A stretch of 20,631 bases of DNA, taken from assembly GCA_964504075.1 (NCBI GenBank), contig CAZDCT010000008.1, forward strand, positions 1 to 20,631. The letters run 5' to 3'. Source of the stretch: JAHJCL01 sp964504075. GTDB taxonomy: Bacteria; Patescibacteriota; Minisyncoccia; Minisyncoccales; DG-74-3. This document shows, in pieces, positions 5,708 to 12,434 of this stretch. Made by a program: the position numbers and the translations under genes. Every line of letters begins with the position of its first letter. Within the stretch, counting starts at the first letter, position 1. A model generated the notes under the pieces. The model searched no databases. It was not told the origin of the DNA and saw only the letters and a program-made list of their open reading frames with translations.

Positions 5708-6877
5708 ATGATAAAAAACAAAATTTATTTAGATTATGCAGCCACCACGCCAGTTGATCCTCGAGTAATTAAAGTAATGCTGCCTTATCTTAATGAAAAT
5801 CCTGGCAATACAATGTCTTTACATCAATTTGGTCAAAAAGCCCGACAGGCCTTAGAGAAAAGCAGAAAGCAGGTTGCTGATTTAATGAAAGCTCAACCAG
5901 AAGAAATAGTTTTTACCAGTTCAGCTACTGAAAGTAACAATTTAGTTATAAAAGGAATTGCTTTTGCCAATCAAAACAAAGGGCGCCATATCATAATTTC
6001 TTCAATTGAGCACCCTTGTATTATTGAGTCTTCTAAATGGCTGGAGAAGCAGGGTTTTAAGATTACTCAATTAAAAGTTGATAAATATGGTTTGATTAAT
6101 CCAGAACAGGTTAGAAAAGCAATTAAAAAAGATACTATTTTGGTTTCTATTATGCATGCTAATAATGAAATAGGAACTATTGAACCAATTCAAGAGATTG
6201 GAAAGATTTGTAAAGAAAAAGGAGTATATTTTCATACTGATGCTGCCCAAAGTTTTGGAAAGGTGCCTATTGATGTTAATAAAATGAATGTAGATTTATT
6301 AACTACTTCTTCCCATAAAATGTATGGACCAAAGGGAGCAGCTTGTTTGTTTGTCAGAAAAGGAACTAAAATTGAGCCTCTTTTGCATGGAGGCAAGCAT
6401 GAATTTGGATTAAGATCTTCTACTGTTAATGTAGCTGATATTGTTGGTTTTGGAGAAGCTTGTAAAATTTGTCTAAAGGAAATGAAGCAAGAAGCCAAAA
6501 GATTAACTCAATTAAGAGATAGATTAATTAAAGGGGTTTTGAAAAACATTGAATTCTCTCATTTAAATGGTCATCCTAAAAAAAGATTACCTAATAATGT
6601 TAATTTCTGGTTTGATTTTATTGAAGGAGAGTCCTTGATAATGCAGCTTGATTTTGAGGGAATTGCAGGTTCAACCGGTTCAGCTTGTTCTTCAGAAAAG
6701 TTAGAGCCAAGCCATGTTCTTTTAGCTATTGGCTTAAAACCTGAACAAGCTCATGGGTCCTTAAGATTAACTCTGGGAAGATGGACTACTCAAAAAGAGA
6801 TTGATAAAACCTTAAAGGTTTTATCTAAAGCAATTAATAAATTAAGAAAGATTTCACCGTTTAAAAAGTATGAATAA
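5708..6877 (+). CDS. iscS: Cysteine desulfurase, IscS/NifS type (389 aa)
   Basis: A PLP enzyme that removes sulfur from cysteine, forming alanine and an enzyme persulfide for Fe-S clusters and tRNA thiolation. It begins with IYLDYAATTPVDPRV, and has ATESNN (73-78), the PLP pocket HTDAAQSFGK (176-185) and the PLP lysine K204 in SSHKMYGPKG. The mobile-loop catalytic cysteine is C327 in GSTGSACSSEKLEPSHVL, a class-I (IscS/NifS) arrangement. The length is normal. It lies 13 bases after the Rrf2 gene and its last codons overlap the iscU start by 8 bases, so the three genes form an operon. Assignment is secure. Confidence 0.96.
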   Translation: MIKNKIYLDYAATTPVDPRVIKVMLPYLNENPGNTMSLHQFGQKARQALEKSRKQVADLMKAQPEEIVFTSSATESNNLVIKGIAFANQNKGRHIIISSIEHPCIIESSKWLEKQGFKITQLKVDKYGLINPEQVRKAIKKDTILVSIMHANNEIGTIEPIQEIGKICKEKGVYFHTDAAQSFGKVPIDVNKMNVDLLTTSSHKMYGPKGAACLFVRKGTKIEPLLHGGKHEFGLRSSTVNVADIVGFGEACKICLKEMKQEAKRLTQLRDRLIKGVLKNIEFSHLNGHPKKRLPNNVNFWFDFIEGESLIMQLDFEGIAGSTGSACSSEKLEPSHVLLAIGLKPEQAHGSLRLTLGRWTTQKEIDKTLKVLSKAINKLRKISPFKKYE

Positions 6878-7349
6878 ATTTTATACCAAAGAGGTTTTAA
6901 AGCACTTTAAAAATCCTCATAATTATGGAAGAATAAAGAGTCCAGATGGAGTTGCTAAGGTGGGCAATATTGTTTGTGGCGACACAATGCAGCTTTATAT
7001 CAAGGTTGTTAAAAACAAGAATGAAAAAGAAATAATCAAAGATATTAAGTTTGAAACTTTTGGTTGTGTAGCTGCTCTGGCCACAAGCAGTGTAATTACA
7101 GATTTGGCAAAAGGAAAAACCTTGAATCAAGCATTAAAAATTGATAATAAAAAAGTTATTAAAGCTTTAAAAGGATTACCCCCGATTAAAATACATTGTT
7201 CAGTTTTAGCTAGTGATGCTTTGGCAGAAGCTATATATAATTATCTTGTTAAAAATAAAAGAAAGATTTCTCAATCTTTAGAAAAGAAACATCAAAGAAT
7301 AGAACAGGAGAAAAAATTAATAGAAGAGAAATATAAAGACTGGAAATAA
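6870..7349 (+). CDS. iscU: Iron-sulfur scaffold protein IscU/NifU-N type (159 aa)
   Basis: IscU receives persulfide sulfur from IscS and iron, builds a [2Fe-2S] cluster and hands it on. The three ligand cysteines are C36 (NIVCGDTM, with the adjacent D38), C66 (FETFGCVAALATSS) and C110 (IKIHCSVLASDAL). The chaperone-binding LPPIK motif is present at 103-107, although no hscA/hscB is in this window. Beyond the domain (about residue 128 on) is a charged helical tail of ~30 residues that canonical IscU lacks, probably a coiled coil. The gene overlaps iscS by 8 bases, implying coupled translation and a matched ratio. Confidence 0.94.
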   Translation: MNKFYTKEVLKHFKNPHNYGRIKSPDGVAKVGNIVCGDTMQLYIKVVKNKNEKEIIKDIKFETFGCVAALATSSVITDLAKGKTLNQALKIDNKKVIKALKGLPPIKIHCSVLASDALAEAIYNYLVKNKRKISQSLEKKHQRIEQEKKLIEEKYKDWK

Positions 7350-7351
7350 TC

Positions 7352-7379
7352 TTGCTTTTAAAGGGAAATATATTAAGAT
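7352..7379 (+). promoter_or_regulatory. Possible promoter before the thioredoxin-CcdA gene
   Basis: TTGCTT (7352-7357), 16-base spacer, TAAGAT (7374-7379), 9 bases before the ATG at 7389. The match is moderate; the gene may equally be served by read-through from the isc promoter. Confidence 0.3.
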
Positions 7380-7388
7380 AACATAGTT

Positions 7389-8570
7389 ATGAGAAAAATT
7401 ATTTTTAGCATTATTGTTTTAATTTTACTGTTGACCAGCTTTGATTTTGTTTTGGCTCAGCCCGAGAAAGCTGAGATTACCTTTTTTTACAGCGAAACTT
7501 GCCCTCATTGTTTGAAAGAGAAAAAATTTCTAAATCAACTGGAAGAAAAATATAATGATTTAGTAATTCATAGATATAATGTTGCTGATAAAGAGAGCGT
7601 TGAATTGTTAAAGGATTTGTACGAACAATATCAGGTTCCTGAAGAACAGTGGGGAATGATTCCAGTTACCTTTCTTAGGGAAAAATATTTAATAGGTTAC
7701 GGTGGAGATGAGATTACTGGAAAAGAGATTGAAAATTGTATAGAAGAATGTTTTGTTGAAACAGGAGAAGGTGGGACAGATTTGATGGAAGCTTCTTTAA
7801 AAAAGATTAAACTTCCAATTTTAGGTGAAATTGAGATTTCTAATTTTTCACCCTTGCTTTTATCTGTGGTTTTTGGGGTTTTGGATGGATTTAATGCTTG
7901 TGCAATGATAGCTTTGGGCTTTTTATTAAGTGTATTAATAGCTTCTGGCAGTAGAAAAAGAATTATTTTAATAGGAGGAACTTTCATTTTAATTTCTGGC
8001 TTAGTTTATTTTTTATTTATTAGTGCTTGGTTTAATTTGTTTTTAATAACTTTTAATATAAAACTTATTACTAATCTGGTAGCAGTTATTATTATTTTGT
8101 CTGCCATTTTTATTTTAAGAGATTATTTTACAGATGTAGCTTGTAAACTGTGCGAGGTTAATCCTGCAAAACAAAACATTTTTACCAAAATCCAGCAAAA
8201 ACTTTTTACTAAAATGCAGCAATTTTCTTCTATAGATATGCCTTTACCAATAGCTTTATTGGGAATTGTTGTGGTAGCAGCTGGGGTTAATATGGTAGAA
8301 TTAGCTTGTTCTTTTGGATTGCCTTTGGCTTTTACCAAAATCTTGACTAGCTGGAATTTGCCTAAAGCTTCCTACTATTTTTATCTTTTGGTTTATATTC
8401 TGTTTTATATGATAGATGATTTTGTTATTTTCTTAATTGCAGTGTATACTTTAAAAATAACTCAGGCATCTCAGAAATATCTAAAACTGGTCACTTTAGT
8501 TTCTGGGATTGTACTTTTAATTTTAGGATTAATCCTGTTAATTAATCCTGAAATATTAATTCTTACTTAA
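7389..8570 (+). CDS. Exported thioredoxin-like domain fused to a CcdA/DsbD-like membrane domain (393 aa)
   Basis: A signal peptide or anchor (residues 4-22, ending VLAQ) precedes a thioredoxin/glutaredoxin-like domain with active site C38-P-H-C41 (FYSETCPHCLKEKKFL) and cis-proline P92 (GMIPVTF). After a linker, at least six membrane helices follow (about 153-393). They start with DGFNACAMIALGFLL, a version of the DsbD/CcdA motif with C171, and include the partner motif VELACSFGLPLAF with C307, plus a loop CKLC pair (C252, C255). The layout predicts a one-chain thiol relay: electrons pass from the cytoplasm through C171/C307 to the outer thioredoxin domain, keeping exported cysteines reduced. 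It lies 39 bases after iscU. Confidence 0.85.
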   Translation: MRKIIFSIIVLILLLTSFDFVLAQPEKAEITFFYSETCPHCLKEKKFLNQLEEKYNDLVIHRYNVADKESVELLKDLYEQYQVPEEQWGMIPVTFLREKYLIGYGGDEITGKEIENCIEECFVETGEGGTDLMEASLKKIKLPILGEIEISNFSPLLLSVVFGVLDGFNACAMIALGFLLSVLIASGSRKRIILIGGTFILISGLVYFLFISAWFNLFLITFNIKLITNLVAVIIILSAIFILRDYFTDVACKLCEVNPAKQNIFTKIQQKLFTKMQQFSSIDMPLPIALLGIVVVAAGVNMVELACSFGLPLAFTKILTSWNLPKASYYFYLLVYILFYMIDDFVIFLIAVYTLKITQASQKYLKLVTLVSGIVLLILGLILLINPEILILT

Positions 8571-8571
8571 T

Positions 8572-9333
8572 ATGGAAGATTTAAAAAACAAAGTAATTGT
8601 TATTACTGGCGCCAGAAGGGGAATGGGTAAAGCAGATGCTTTACTTTTTGCTGAAAAAGGCGCCAAGGTGGTTGTTTCTGATATTTCTCAAGAAGATTGT
8701 CAGGCAGTGGTTGACGAGATTGAAAAGAAAGGAGGAGAGGCCCTTGCTGTTAAATGTGATGTTTCTAAAAAAGAAGAGGTAGATAATTTATTCAAGAAAA
8801 CGATTGAAAAGTTTGGCCGGGTTGATGTTTTAGTAAATAATGCTGGAATTTGCCAGTTCAAACCATTTATTGATTTGACTGAGGAAGAGTGGGACAGAAC
8901 TTTAAACATTAATCTTAAAGGATATTTTTTATGCGCCCAAGCTGCTGCCAAAGAAATGGTCAAGCAAAAATCAGGAGTAATTGTTAATATTGCTTCAGTG
9001 GCCATGGGGCAATTAGGGGTTGGTCTTTCTAATATTGTTCATTATTGTGCTTCAAAAGGTGGTATTGCAGCAATGACCGAGGCTTTGGCTTTGGAATTAG
9101 CCCCTTATAATATTAGAGTTAATGCAATTGCTCCGGGAATGATTGAAACTCCAATGATTGATTCGGTCAAACAGGACTCTAAAGCAATGGAAGAGATGTT
9201 AGACAGGATTCCTTTACGTCGAGTTGGAAAACCAGAAGAAATAGCTGATTTGGTTGTATTTTTAGCTTCAGACAAAAGCTCTTATATCACCGGCTCAATT
9301 GTTGTTATTGATGGCGGTTGGTTGGCAGGATAA
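8572..9333 (+). CDS. Short-chain dehydrogenase/reductase, FabG-like (253 aa)
   Basis: A classical SDR with all key elements: the cofactor motif TGARRGMG (12-19), NNAG (89-92), the active-site tetrad N114, S142, Y158 and K162 (YCASKGG), and the C-terminal PEEIADLVVFLASDKSSYITG followed by IDGGW. The residue after beta-2 is D37 (VVVSDIS), which favours NAD(H) over NADP(H). FabG or sugar/alcohol dehydrogenase activity is possible; the substrate cannot be told. It starts one base after the thioredoxin-CcdA stop and its own stop abuts the next ATG, so the three genes are co-transcribed. Confidence 0.93.
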   Translation: MEDLKNKVIVITGARRGMGKADALLFAEKGAKVVVSDISQEDCQAVVDEIEKKGGEALAVKCDVSKKEEVDNLFKKTIEKFGRVDVLVNNAGICQFKPFIDLTEEEWDRTLNINLKGYFLCAQAAAKEMVKQKSGVIVNIASVAMGQLGVGLSNIVHYCASKGGIAAMTEALALELAPYNIRVNAIAPGMIETPMIDSVKQDSKAMEEMLDRIPLRRVGKPEEIADLVVFLASDKSSYITGSIVVIDGGWLAG

Positions 9334-9540
9334 ATGAAGAAAATTACCAAAGATAGTACTTTAGCTGAGGTTTTAGAGCGTTCAAGGGCTGAGAAGATTT
9401 TAGCTAAACATAATGTTCCTTGTGTGACCTGTCCTTTTGCTAAAATGGAAATGGATAGGTTGAAGATTGGCCAGATTTGTAAAATATACAGAATTGATAT
9501 TAATAAATTGCTAAAGGAATTAAATAAAAAGTTGGACTAA
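9334..9540 (+). CDS. DUF1858-type small redox-disulfide protein (68 aa)
   Basis: The sequence fits DUF1858 (hybrid-cluster-protein-associated disulfide family): an N-terminal ITKDSTLAEVLE segment, then the CVTC motif (C30, C33) in HNVPCVTCPFA, and a C-terminal helical region. The CxxC suggests a dithiol redox or metal-binding function; members occur free or fused to redox enzymes. Its ATG immediately follows the TAA of the SDR gene with no spacing, implying tight coupling. With the thioredoxin-CcdA protein and the Fe-S genes it makes a thiol/redox-themed cluster. The reaction is unknown. Confidence 0.85.
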   Translation: MKKITKDSTLAEVLERSRAEKILAKHNVPCVTCPFAKMEMDRLKIGQICKIYRIDINKLLKELNKKLD

Positions 9541-9642
9541 AGGACTTGACTATACTTTTTGCTTAAATTAAGTTAAAGTAATCTAATACAATTCATTTTA
9601 TCTAAAGGTCGGTTTCAAAAAACTTTAATTTTTTAAATATTT

Positions 9643-9798
9643 ATGGAAGCTTATTGTGTAAAATGTAAAGCTAAAAGAGAAATGAAAGATCCTAAAGAGA
9701 TTGTTATGAAGGGAAAAGGCGGCACTAAGAGAAGAGCTATGAAAGGCACTTGTCCTAAGTGTGGAACCAAGATGTTTAGGATCATGGGTTCGGCCTAG
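9643..9798 (+). CDS. DUF5679-type zinc-ribbon protein (51 aa)
   Basis: A short frame, easily missed, beginning MEAYCVKCKAKREMKDPKEI. Two CxxC knuckles (C5-C8 and C37-C40, the latter CPKCGTKMFRI) flank a basic glycine-rich loop (KGKGGTKRR). This matches the small zinc-ribbon family I know as DUF5679, frequent in CPR and Chloroflexi-like genomes. Its role is unknown; nucleic-acid or ribosome binding is a fair guess from charge and fold. It is followed by an intrinsic terminator. The 102 bases before it are very AT-rich and contain only weak promoter-like matches (TTGACT at 9546). Confidence 0.85.
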   Translation: MEAYCVKCKAKREMKDPKEIVMKGKGGTKRRAMKGTCPKCGTKMFRIMGSA

Positions 9799-9825
9799 GT
9801 AAAAATATTCTAGAATATTTTAATT

Positions 9826-9850
9826 AAAAACCACTCTTATAGTGGTTTTT
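9826..9850 (+). terminator. Intrinsic terminator after the DUF5679 gene
   Basis: AAAAACCACT (9826-9835), loop CTTAT, AGTGGTTTTT (9841-9850): a ten-base perfect stem ending in a T-run. Confidence 0.9.
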
Positions 9851-9854
9851 AATT

Positions 9855-9863
9855 TGTTATAAT
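9855..9863 (+). promoter_or_regulatory. Extended -10 promoter giving a predicted leaderless mRNA
   Basis: TGT-TATAAT at 9855-9863, directly after the terminator. The ATG at 9870 is just 6 bases past the -10 box, where transcription itself should begin, so there is no room for a leader or Shine-Dalgarno. Confidence 0.7.
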
Positions 9864-9869
9864 TAAGAA

Positions 9870-10730
9870 ATGCTGAGTGTAAGCAAGAAGCTTAAGATTG
9901 GTTTTTTAATAGTTTTGGCTTATTTGAATGTTTTGGCCTGGATTGTTGTTTTTGATTTAGCTCAAAATAATTTAAAGGTTATTTTCTTTGACGTCGGGCA
10001 AGGAGATAGTATTTTTATTGAAACTCCTCGAAAACATCAGATTCTGATTGATGGAGGTCCTGATATTAGTGTTTTAGAAAGATTGGGGGAGAACATGCCT
10101 TTTTACGACAGAACAATAGACTTAATTGTTTTAACTCATCCTGATCATGATCATATGGCAGGGTTGATTGAGGTTTTAAAAAGATATGATGTTCAAAATG
10201 TTTTATGGACTAATGTTGTAAAAGACGATTCAGAATATGATCAATTTAAGAAAATGATTGAACAAAGCAATGTTGTTACAGCTCAATTTGGTCAAAGAAT
10301 CTCTTCTGGTAAAGGGTTTGTTATGGATGTTATTTATCCTTTTGAGGATTTAGCCGGGCAAGAGTTTAAAAACCTGAACAATACCTCAATAGTTAACAAG
10401 GTATTCTTTGGTGAGCACGTGTTTCTTTTAACAGGAGACGCATCTAAAAGTATAGAAAGGAAATTAATCGAAAAAGGAATTGATTTAAGGGCTAATGTTT
10501 TGAAGTTGGGGCACCATGGAAGCAAGACATCAACTAGCAAAGAGTTTATTGAAGTCGTTAATCCAGAAATTGCCATTGTTTCTTGTGGTAAAAATAATAA
10601 ATATGGGCATCCTGCCCCTGAAGTTCTTGCGATTTTGAATGAATATGGTATAAACATTCTAAGAACTGATGAGTTGGGAAACATCAAAATTATCTCTGAT
10701 GGTCAAACAATAAAAGTCATTAATCATTAA
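9870..10730 (+). CDS. ComEC/Rec2-like metallo-beta-lactamase-fold hydrolase with membrane anchor (286 aa)
   Basis: One N-terminal helix (about 9-30) anchors an MBL domain of the ComEC C-terminal type. Motifs are FFDVGQGDSIFI (39-50), LIDGGPD (59-65), THPDHDHMAGL (89-99; metal ligands H90, D94, H95), NNTSIV (170-175), LLTGD (186-190), LKLGHHGSKTS (211-221) and a late KYGHPAPEVL. In full ComEC this domain is thought to degrade the non-transported DNA strand during natural uptake; here the channel domain is absent. It could be an extracytoplasmic nuclease or phosphodiesterase. It starts at an extended -10 promoter without a leader, and is followed after 4 bases by the adenylate-kinase-like gene. 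Confidence 0.9.
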   Translation: MLSVSKKLKIGFLIVLAYLNVLAWIVVFDLAQNNLKVIFFDVGQGDSIFIETPRKHQILIDGGPDISVLERLGENMPFYDRTIDLIVLTHPDHDHMAGLIEVLKRYDVQNVLWTNVVKDDSEYDQFKKMIEQSNVVTAQFGQRISSGKGFVMDVIYPFEDLAGQEFKNLNNTSIVNKVFFGEHVFLLTGDASKSIERKLIEKGIDLRANVLKLGHHGSKTSTSKEFIEVVNPEIAIVSCGKNNKYGHPAPEVLAILNEYGINILRTDELGNIKIISDGQTIKVINH

Positions 10731-10734
10731 AAAA

Positions 10735-11814
10735 ATGAAAGATATTCAATTTCCTGTTTTTAAAACCAAAATTAAAGGTTTAGATAAAAAGTTTGATTTA
10801 ATCAATCCTGAATCAAGAAAGCAATATTTTGAAGCAAAAGCAGGGCCTGAAATTCAAAAGATTAAAGATTATTTAAAAACCAATTCTTTTATTGCTTATC
10901 TTTTAGGAAAGAAAAGCGCTGGTAAGGGCACTTATGCTAAAATGTTTGCTGAAATTATTGGTTCAGATAAAGTTTCCCATCTTTCAGTCGGGGACATGAT
11001 AAGAGGTGTTGATAAAGAATTAGTTGATGAAGAATTAAGAAGGCAATTAATTGCTTATTTAAAAACAAATTATAGAGGATGGGTATCATTCGATAAAATC
11101 TTAGATTCTTTGGAAAACAGAAGCACCAAGACTTTATTGCCAAACGAACTCATTTTAACTTTGGTAAAAAGGGAAATAGAAAGATCAGAAAGAAAAGCTA
11201 TTTTCCTTGATGGTTTTCCAAGGAACTTAGACCAAGTTTCTTTTTCACTTTTCTTTAGAGAATTAGTCGGCTATAGAGACGATCCAGATATTTTCATTTT
11301 ATTTGATGTTCCTGAAAACGTAATTGATCAAAGGATAAAACTGCGTAGGGTTTGTCCTGTTTGTCATACTTCACGTCATTTAAAAACCCTTCCCACAAGC
11401 AAGATTGAATATGATAAAGATAAAGATGAGTTTTATTTAATCTGTGATAATCCAGATTGTCCAGAATGTGGAAAAGCAAGGTTGGTTGGGAAAGAAGGAG
11501 ATAAGCTTGGAATAGAGAGAATCAGGGAAAGACTGAACGTGGATGAAGAAATTATTAAAAGAGCGTTTTCTTTGTATGGAATACCCAAGATTCTTTTAAG
11601 GAACTCTGTTCCAAAAGAAACTGCTCTTGAGTCTTTTGATGATTATGAAATCACGCCAGAATATGTTTATGTTTGGAATAAAGATAAGAATGAGGTTGAA
11701 GTAGAAGAAAGGCCATGGGAAATTACTGATGACAAGGGTGTTGTTTCTTTTAGTTTATTACCACCTCCAGTAGTTGTTTCATTGATAAAACAATTAGCAG
11801 ATATTTTATCTTAA
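10735..11814 (+). CDS. Enlarged adenylate-kinase-like nucleotide kinase (359 aa)
   Basis: The core matches nucleoside monophosphate kinases: P-loop LLGKKSAGKGTYAKMF (56-71), GDMIR (86-90, NMP site), FLDGFPRNLDQ (157-167) and a zinc-finger LID with C207, C210, C237, C242 and C245. RIRERL (262-267) is the arginine segment closing the phosphates. These enzymes move phosphate between ATP and (d)NMP. Standard Adk is ~215 residues; this has about 50 extra residues before the P-loop and about 80 after the catalytic core. The P-loop is non-standard (GKKSAGKGT instead of GGPGAGKGT). It is probably a paralog, since Adk in many bacteria sits by secY. Fold is secure; substrate is not. Confidence 0.85.
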   Translation: MKDIQFPVFKTKIKGLDKKFDLINPESRKQYFEAKAGPEIQKIKDYLKTNSFIAYLLGKKSAGKGTYAKMFAEIIGSDKVSHLSVGDMIRGVDKELVDEELRRQLIAYLKTNYRGWVSFDKILDSLENRSTKTLLPNELILTLVKREIERSERKAIFLDGFPRNLDQVSFSLFFRELVGYRDDPDIFILFDVPENVIDQRIKLRRVCPVCHTSRHLKTLPTSKIEYDKDKDEFYLICDNPDCPECGKARLVGKEGDKLGIERIRERLNVDEEIIKRAFSLYGIPKILLRNSVPKETALESFDDYEITPEYVYVWNKDKNEVEVEERPWEITDDKGVVSFSLLPPPVVVSLIKQLADILS

Positions 11815-11816
11815 AT

Positions 11817-11846
11817 TTGACAGAGGTTTTAATAGATTAGTATAAT
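11817..11846 (+). promoter_or_regulatory. Perfect-hexamer promoter driving the 6S-like RNA
   Basis: TTGACA (11817-11822), 18-base spacer, TATAAT (11841-11846). No protein gene follows on this strand for about 580 bases, so it points to a non-coding transcript beginning around 11853. Confidence 0.85.
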
Positions 11847-11852
11847 AAAGAT

Positions 11853-11990
11853 AGCCCTGTAAGTTTTTAGATACATTTGGGAATATAACTTTAAAAAGGG
11901 AGTCTGATATGATTTGCAGCCCGTGGGTTGCAACTTAGGACACCCACTTGAATTCTTTTTCCATTTGAACTAAGAGCCGCAGGGCTTTTG
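11853..11990 (+). ncRNA. ssrS: Probable 6S RNA (about 135-140 bases)
   Basis: A strong promoter feeds a stretch without a plausible plus-strand gene. The ends pair: AGCCCTG (11853-11859) with CAGGGCT (11980-11986), continued by TTTTTAG (11864-11870) with CTAAGAG (11970-11976, with G-U pairs). An apical hairpin GTGGGT/ACCCAC (about 11923-11947) closes the far end. An AT-rich, poorly paired middle would be the open bubble of 6S RNA, which mimics promoter DNA and binds sigma70 polymerase. A T-rich stretch follows. The signatures of tmRNA, RNase P RNA and 4.5S RNA are absent. It is shorter than the usual 160-200 bases, so this is an inference from structure and context rather than recognised sequence identity. 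Confidence 0.55.
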
Positions 11991-11996
11991 GTTTTA

Positions 11997-12026
11997 GAAA
12001 ACAAAAAACTGTTTTTTGAGACAGTT
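11997..12026 (-). terminator. Minus-strand terminator of the rpmB-tRNA unit
   Basis: Read on the minus strand: AACTGT (12026-12021), 8-base loop, ACAGTT (12012-12007), then TTTTGTTTT. It lies 16 bases beyond the tRNA and converges with the end of the 6S-like RNA. Confidence 0.65.
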
Positions 12027-12042
12027 ATTGGTTTAAAATAAG

Positions 12043-12116
12043 TCGGGGCACCCGGACTTGAACCGGGAATCGCACGCACCCCATGCGTGCATGTTAACCA
12101 ATTACACTATGCCCCG
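12043..12116 (-). tRNA. tRNA-Pro (anticodon GGG)
   Basis: A full 74-base cloverleaf on the minus strand: acceptor CGGGGCA/TGCCCCG, T8-A9, D-arm GTGT/ACAT with AATTGGTTA loop, anticodon arm CACGC-ATGGGGT-GCGTG (T33, anticodon GGG, G37), T-arm CCCGG-TTCAAGT-CCGGG and discriminator A73. The C1-G72 pair with A73 and G37 are typical bacterial tRNA-Pro identity features. The CCA end is not encoded and must be added. It lies 6 bases after rpmB and is probably processed from its transcript. Confidence 0.95.
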
Positions 12117-12122
12117 ATCCCA

Positions 12123-12341
12123 TTATTTCCTTTTGTCAAGAGTTTTAATACATTTAGTACAAGCTAAAATTCTTTTTCCAGCAAAATCTTTAAAAACAGG
12201 TTTTTTTGTTCCAATGGGAACTTTAACCCATTGCAGATTGGGTTTTTGTTTTCTTTTCATTGTTGGATTGTACTTTCCTCTAAGTTTTTTGAGGCGCCGA
12301 GCAAGATTTCTTTTTTTGGCGCATATTTGACATTGTTTCAT
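12123..12341 (-). CDS. rpmB: 50S ribosomal protein L28 (72 aa), zinc-binding form
   Basis: The N-terminus MKQCQICAKK and the KRKQKPNLQWVKV core are those of bL28, with a C-terminal CTKC. The two CxxC pairs (C4-C7 and C61-C64) mark the zinc-binding C+ form of the protein. L28 sits near the 50S E-site region. The GNNVSHS segment typical of L28 is replaced by a basic stretch (NLARRLKKLRGKYNPT), a divergent feature. The gene lies next to tRNA-Pro on the minus strand, with a promoter whose -10 box is only 9 bases from the ATG. Confidence 0.85.
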   Translation of the reverse strand: MKQCQICAKKRNLARRLKKLRGKYNPTMKRKQKPNLQWVKVPIGTKKPVFKDFAGKRILACTKCIKTLDKRK

Positions 12342-12350
12342 AGTGAACCC

Positions 12351-12379
12351 ATATTAACAGAAGTTCTAATTTTTTTCAA
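12351..12379 (-). promoter_or_regulatory. Promoter of the rpmB-tRNA-Pro unit, near-leaderless
   Basis: Minus strand: TTGAAA (12379-12374), 17-base spacer ending in TGT, TAATAT (12356-12351). The rpmB ATG (12341) follows 9 bases later, giving a leader of only a few bases. Confidence 0.55.
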
Positions 12380-12421
12380 ATATGATATAGTATTACTATA
12401 CTATCGAACAGAGCTTTAGTT

Positions 12422-12427
12422 TATACT
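12422..12427 (+). promoter_or_regulatory. Possible -10 box of the site-2 protease gene
   Basis: TATACT, 7 bases before the ATG at 12435, again predicting a leaderless or near-leaderless mRNA. No convincing -35 is visible. Confidence 0.35.
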
Positions 12428-12434
12428 ACTAATT

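Noticed and set aside
11891..12330. Overlapping frames of 62-90 codons across the 6S-like RNA, tRNA and rpmB regions
   Set aside because: They run antisense to or through the tRNA and L28 gene, have no family features and cross structured RNA signals.
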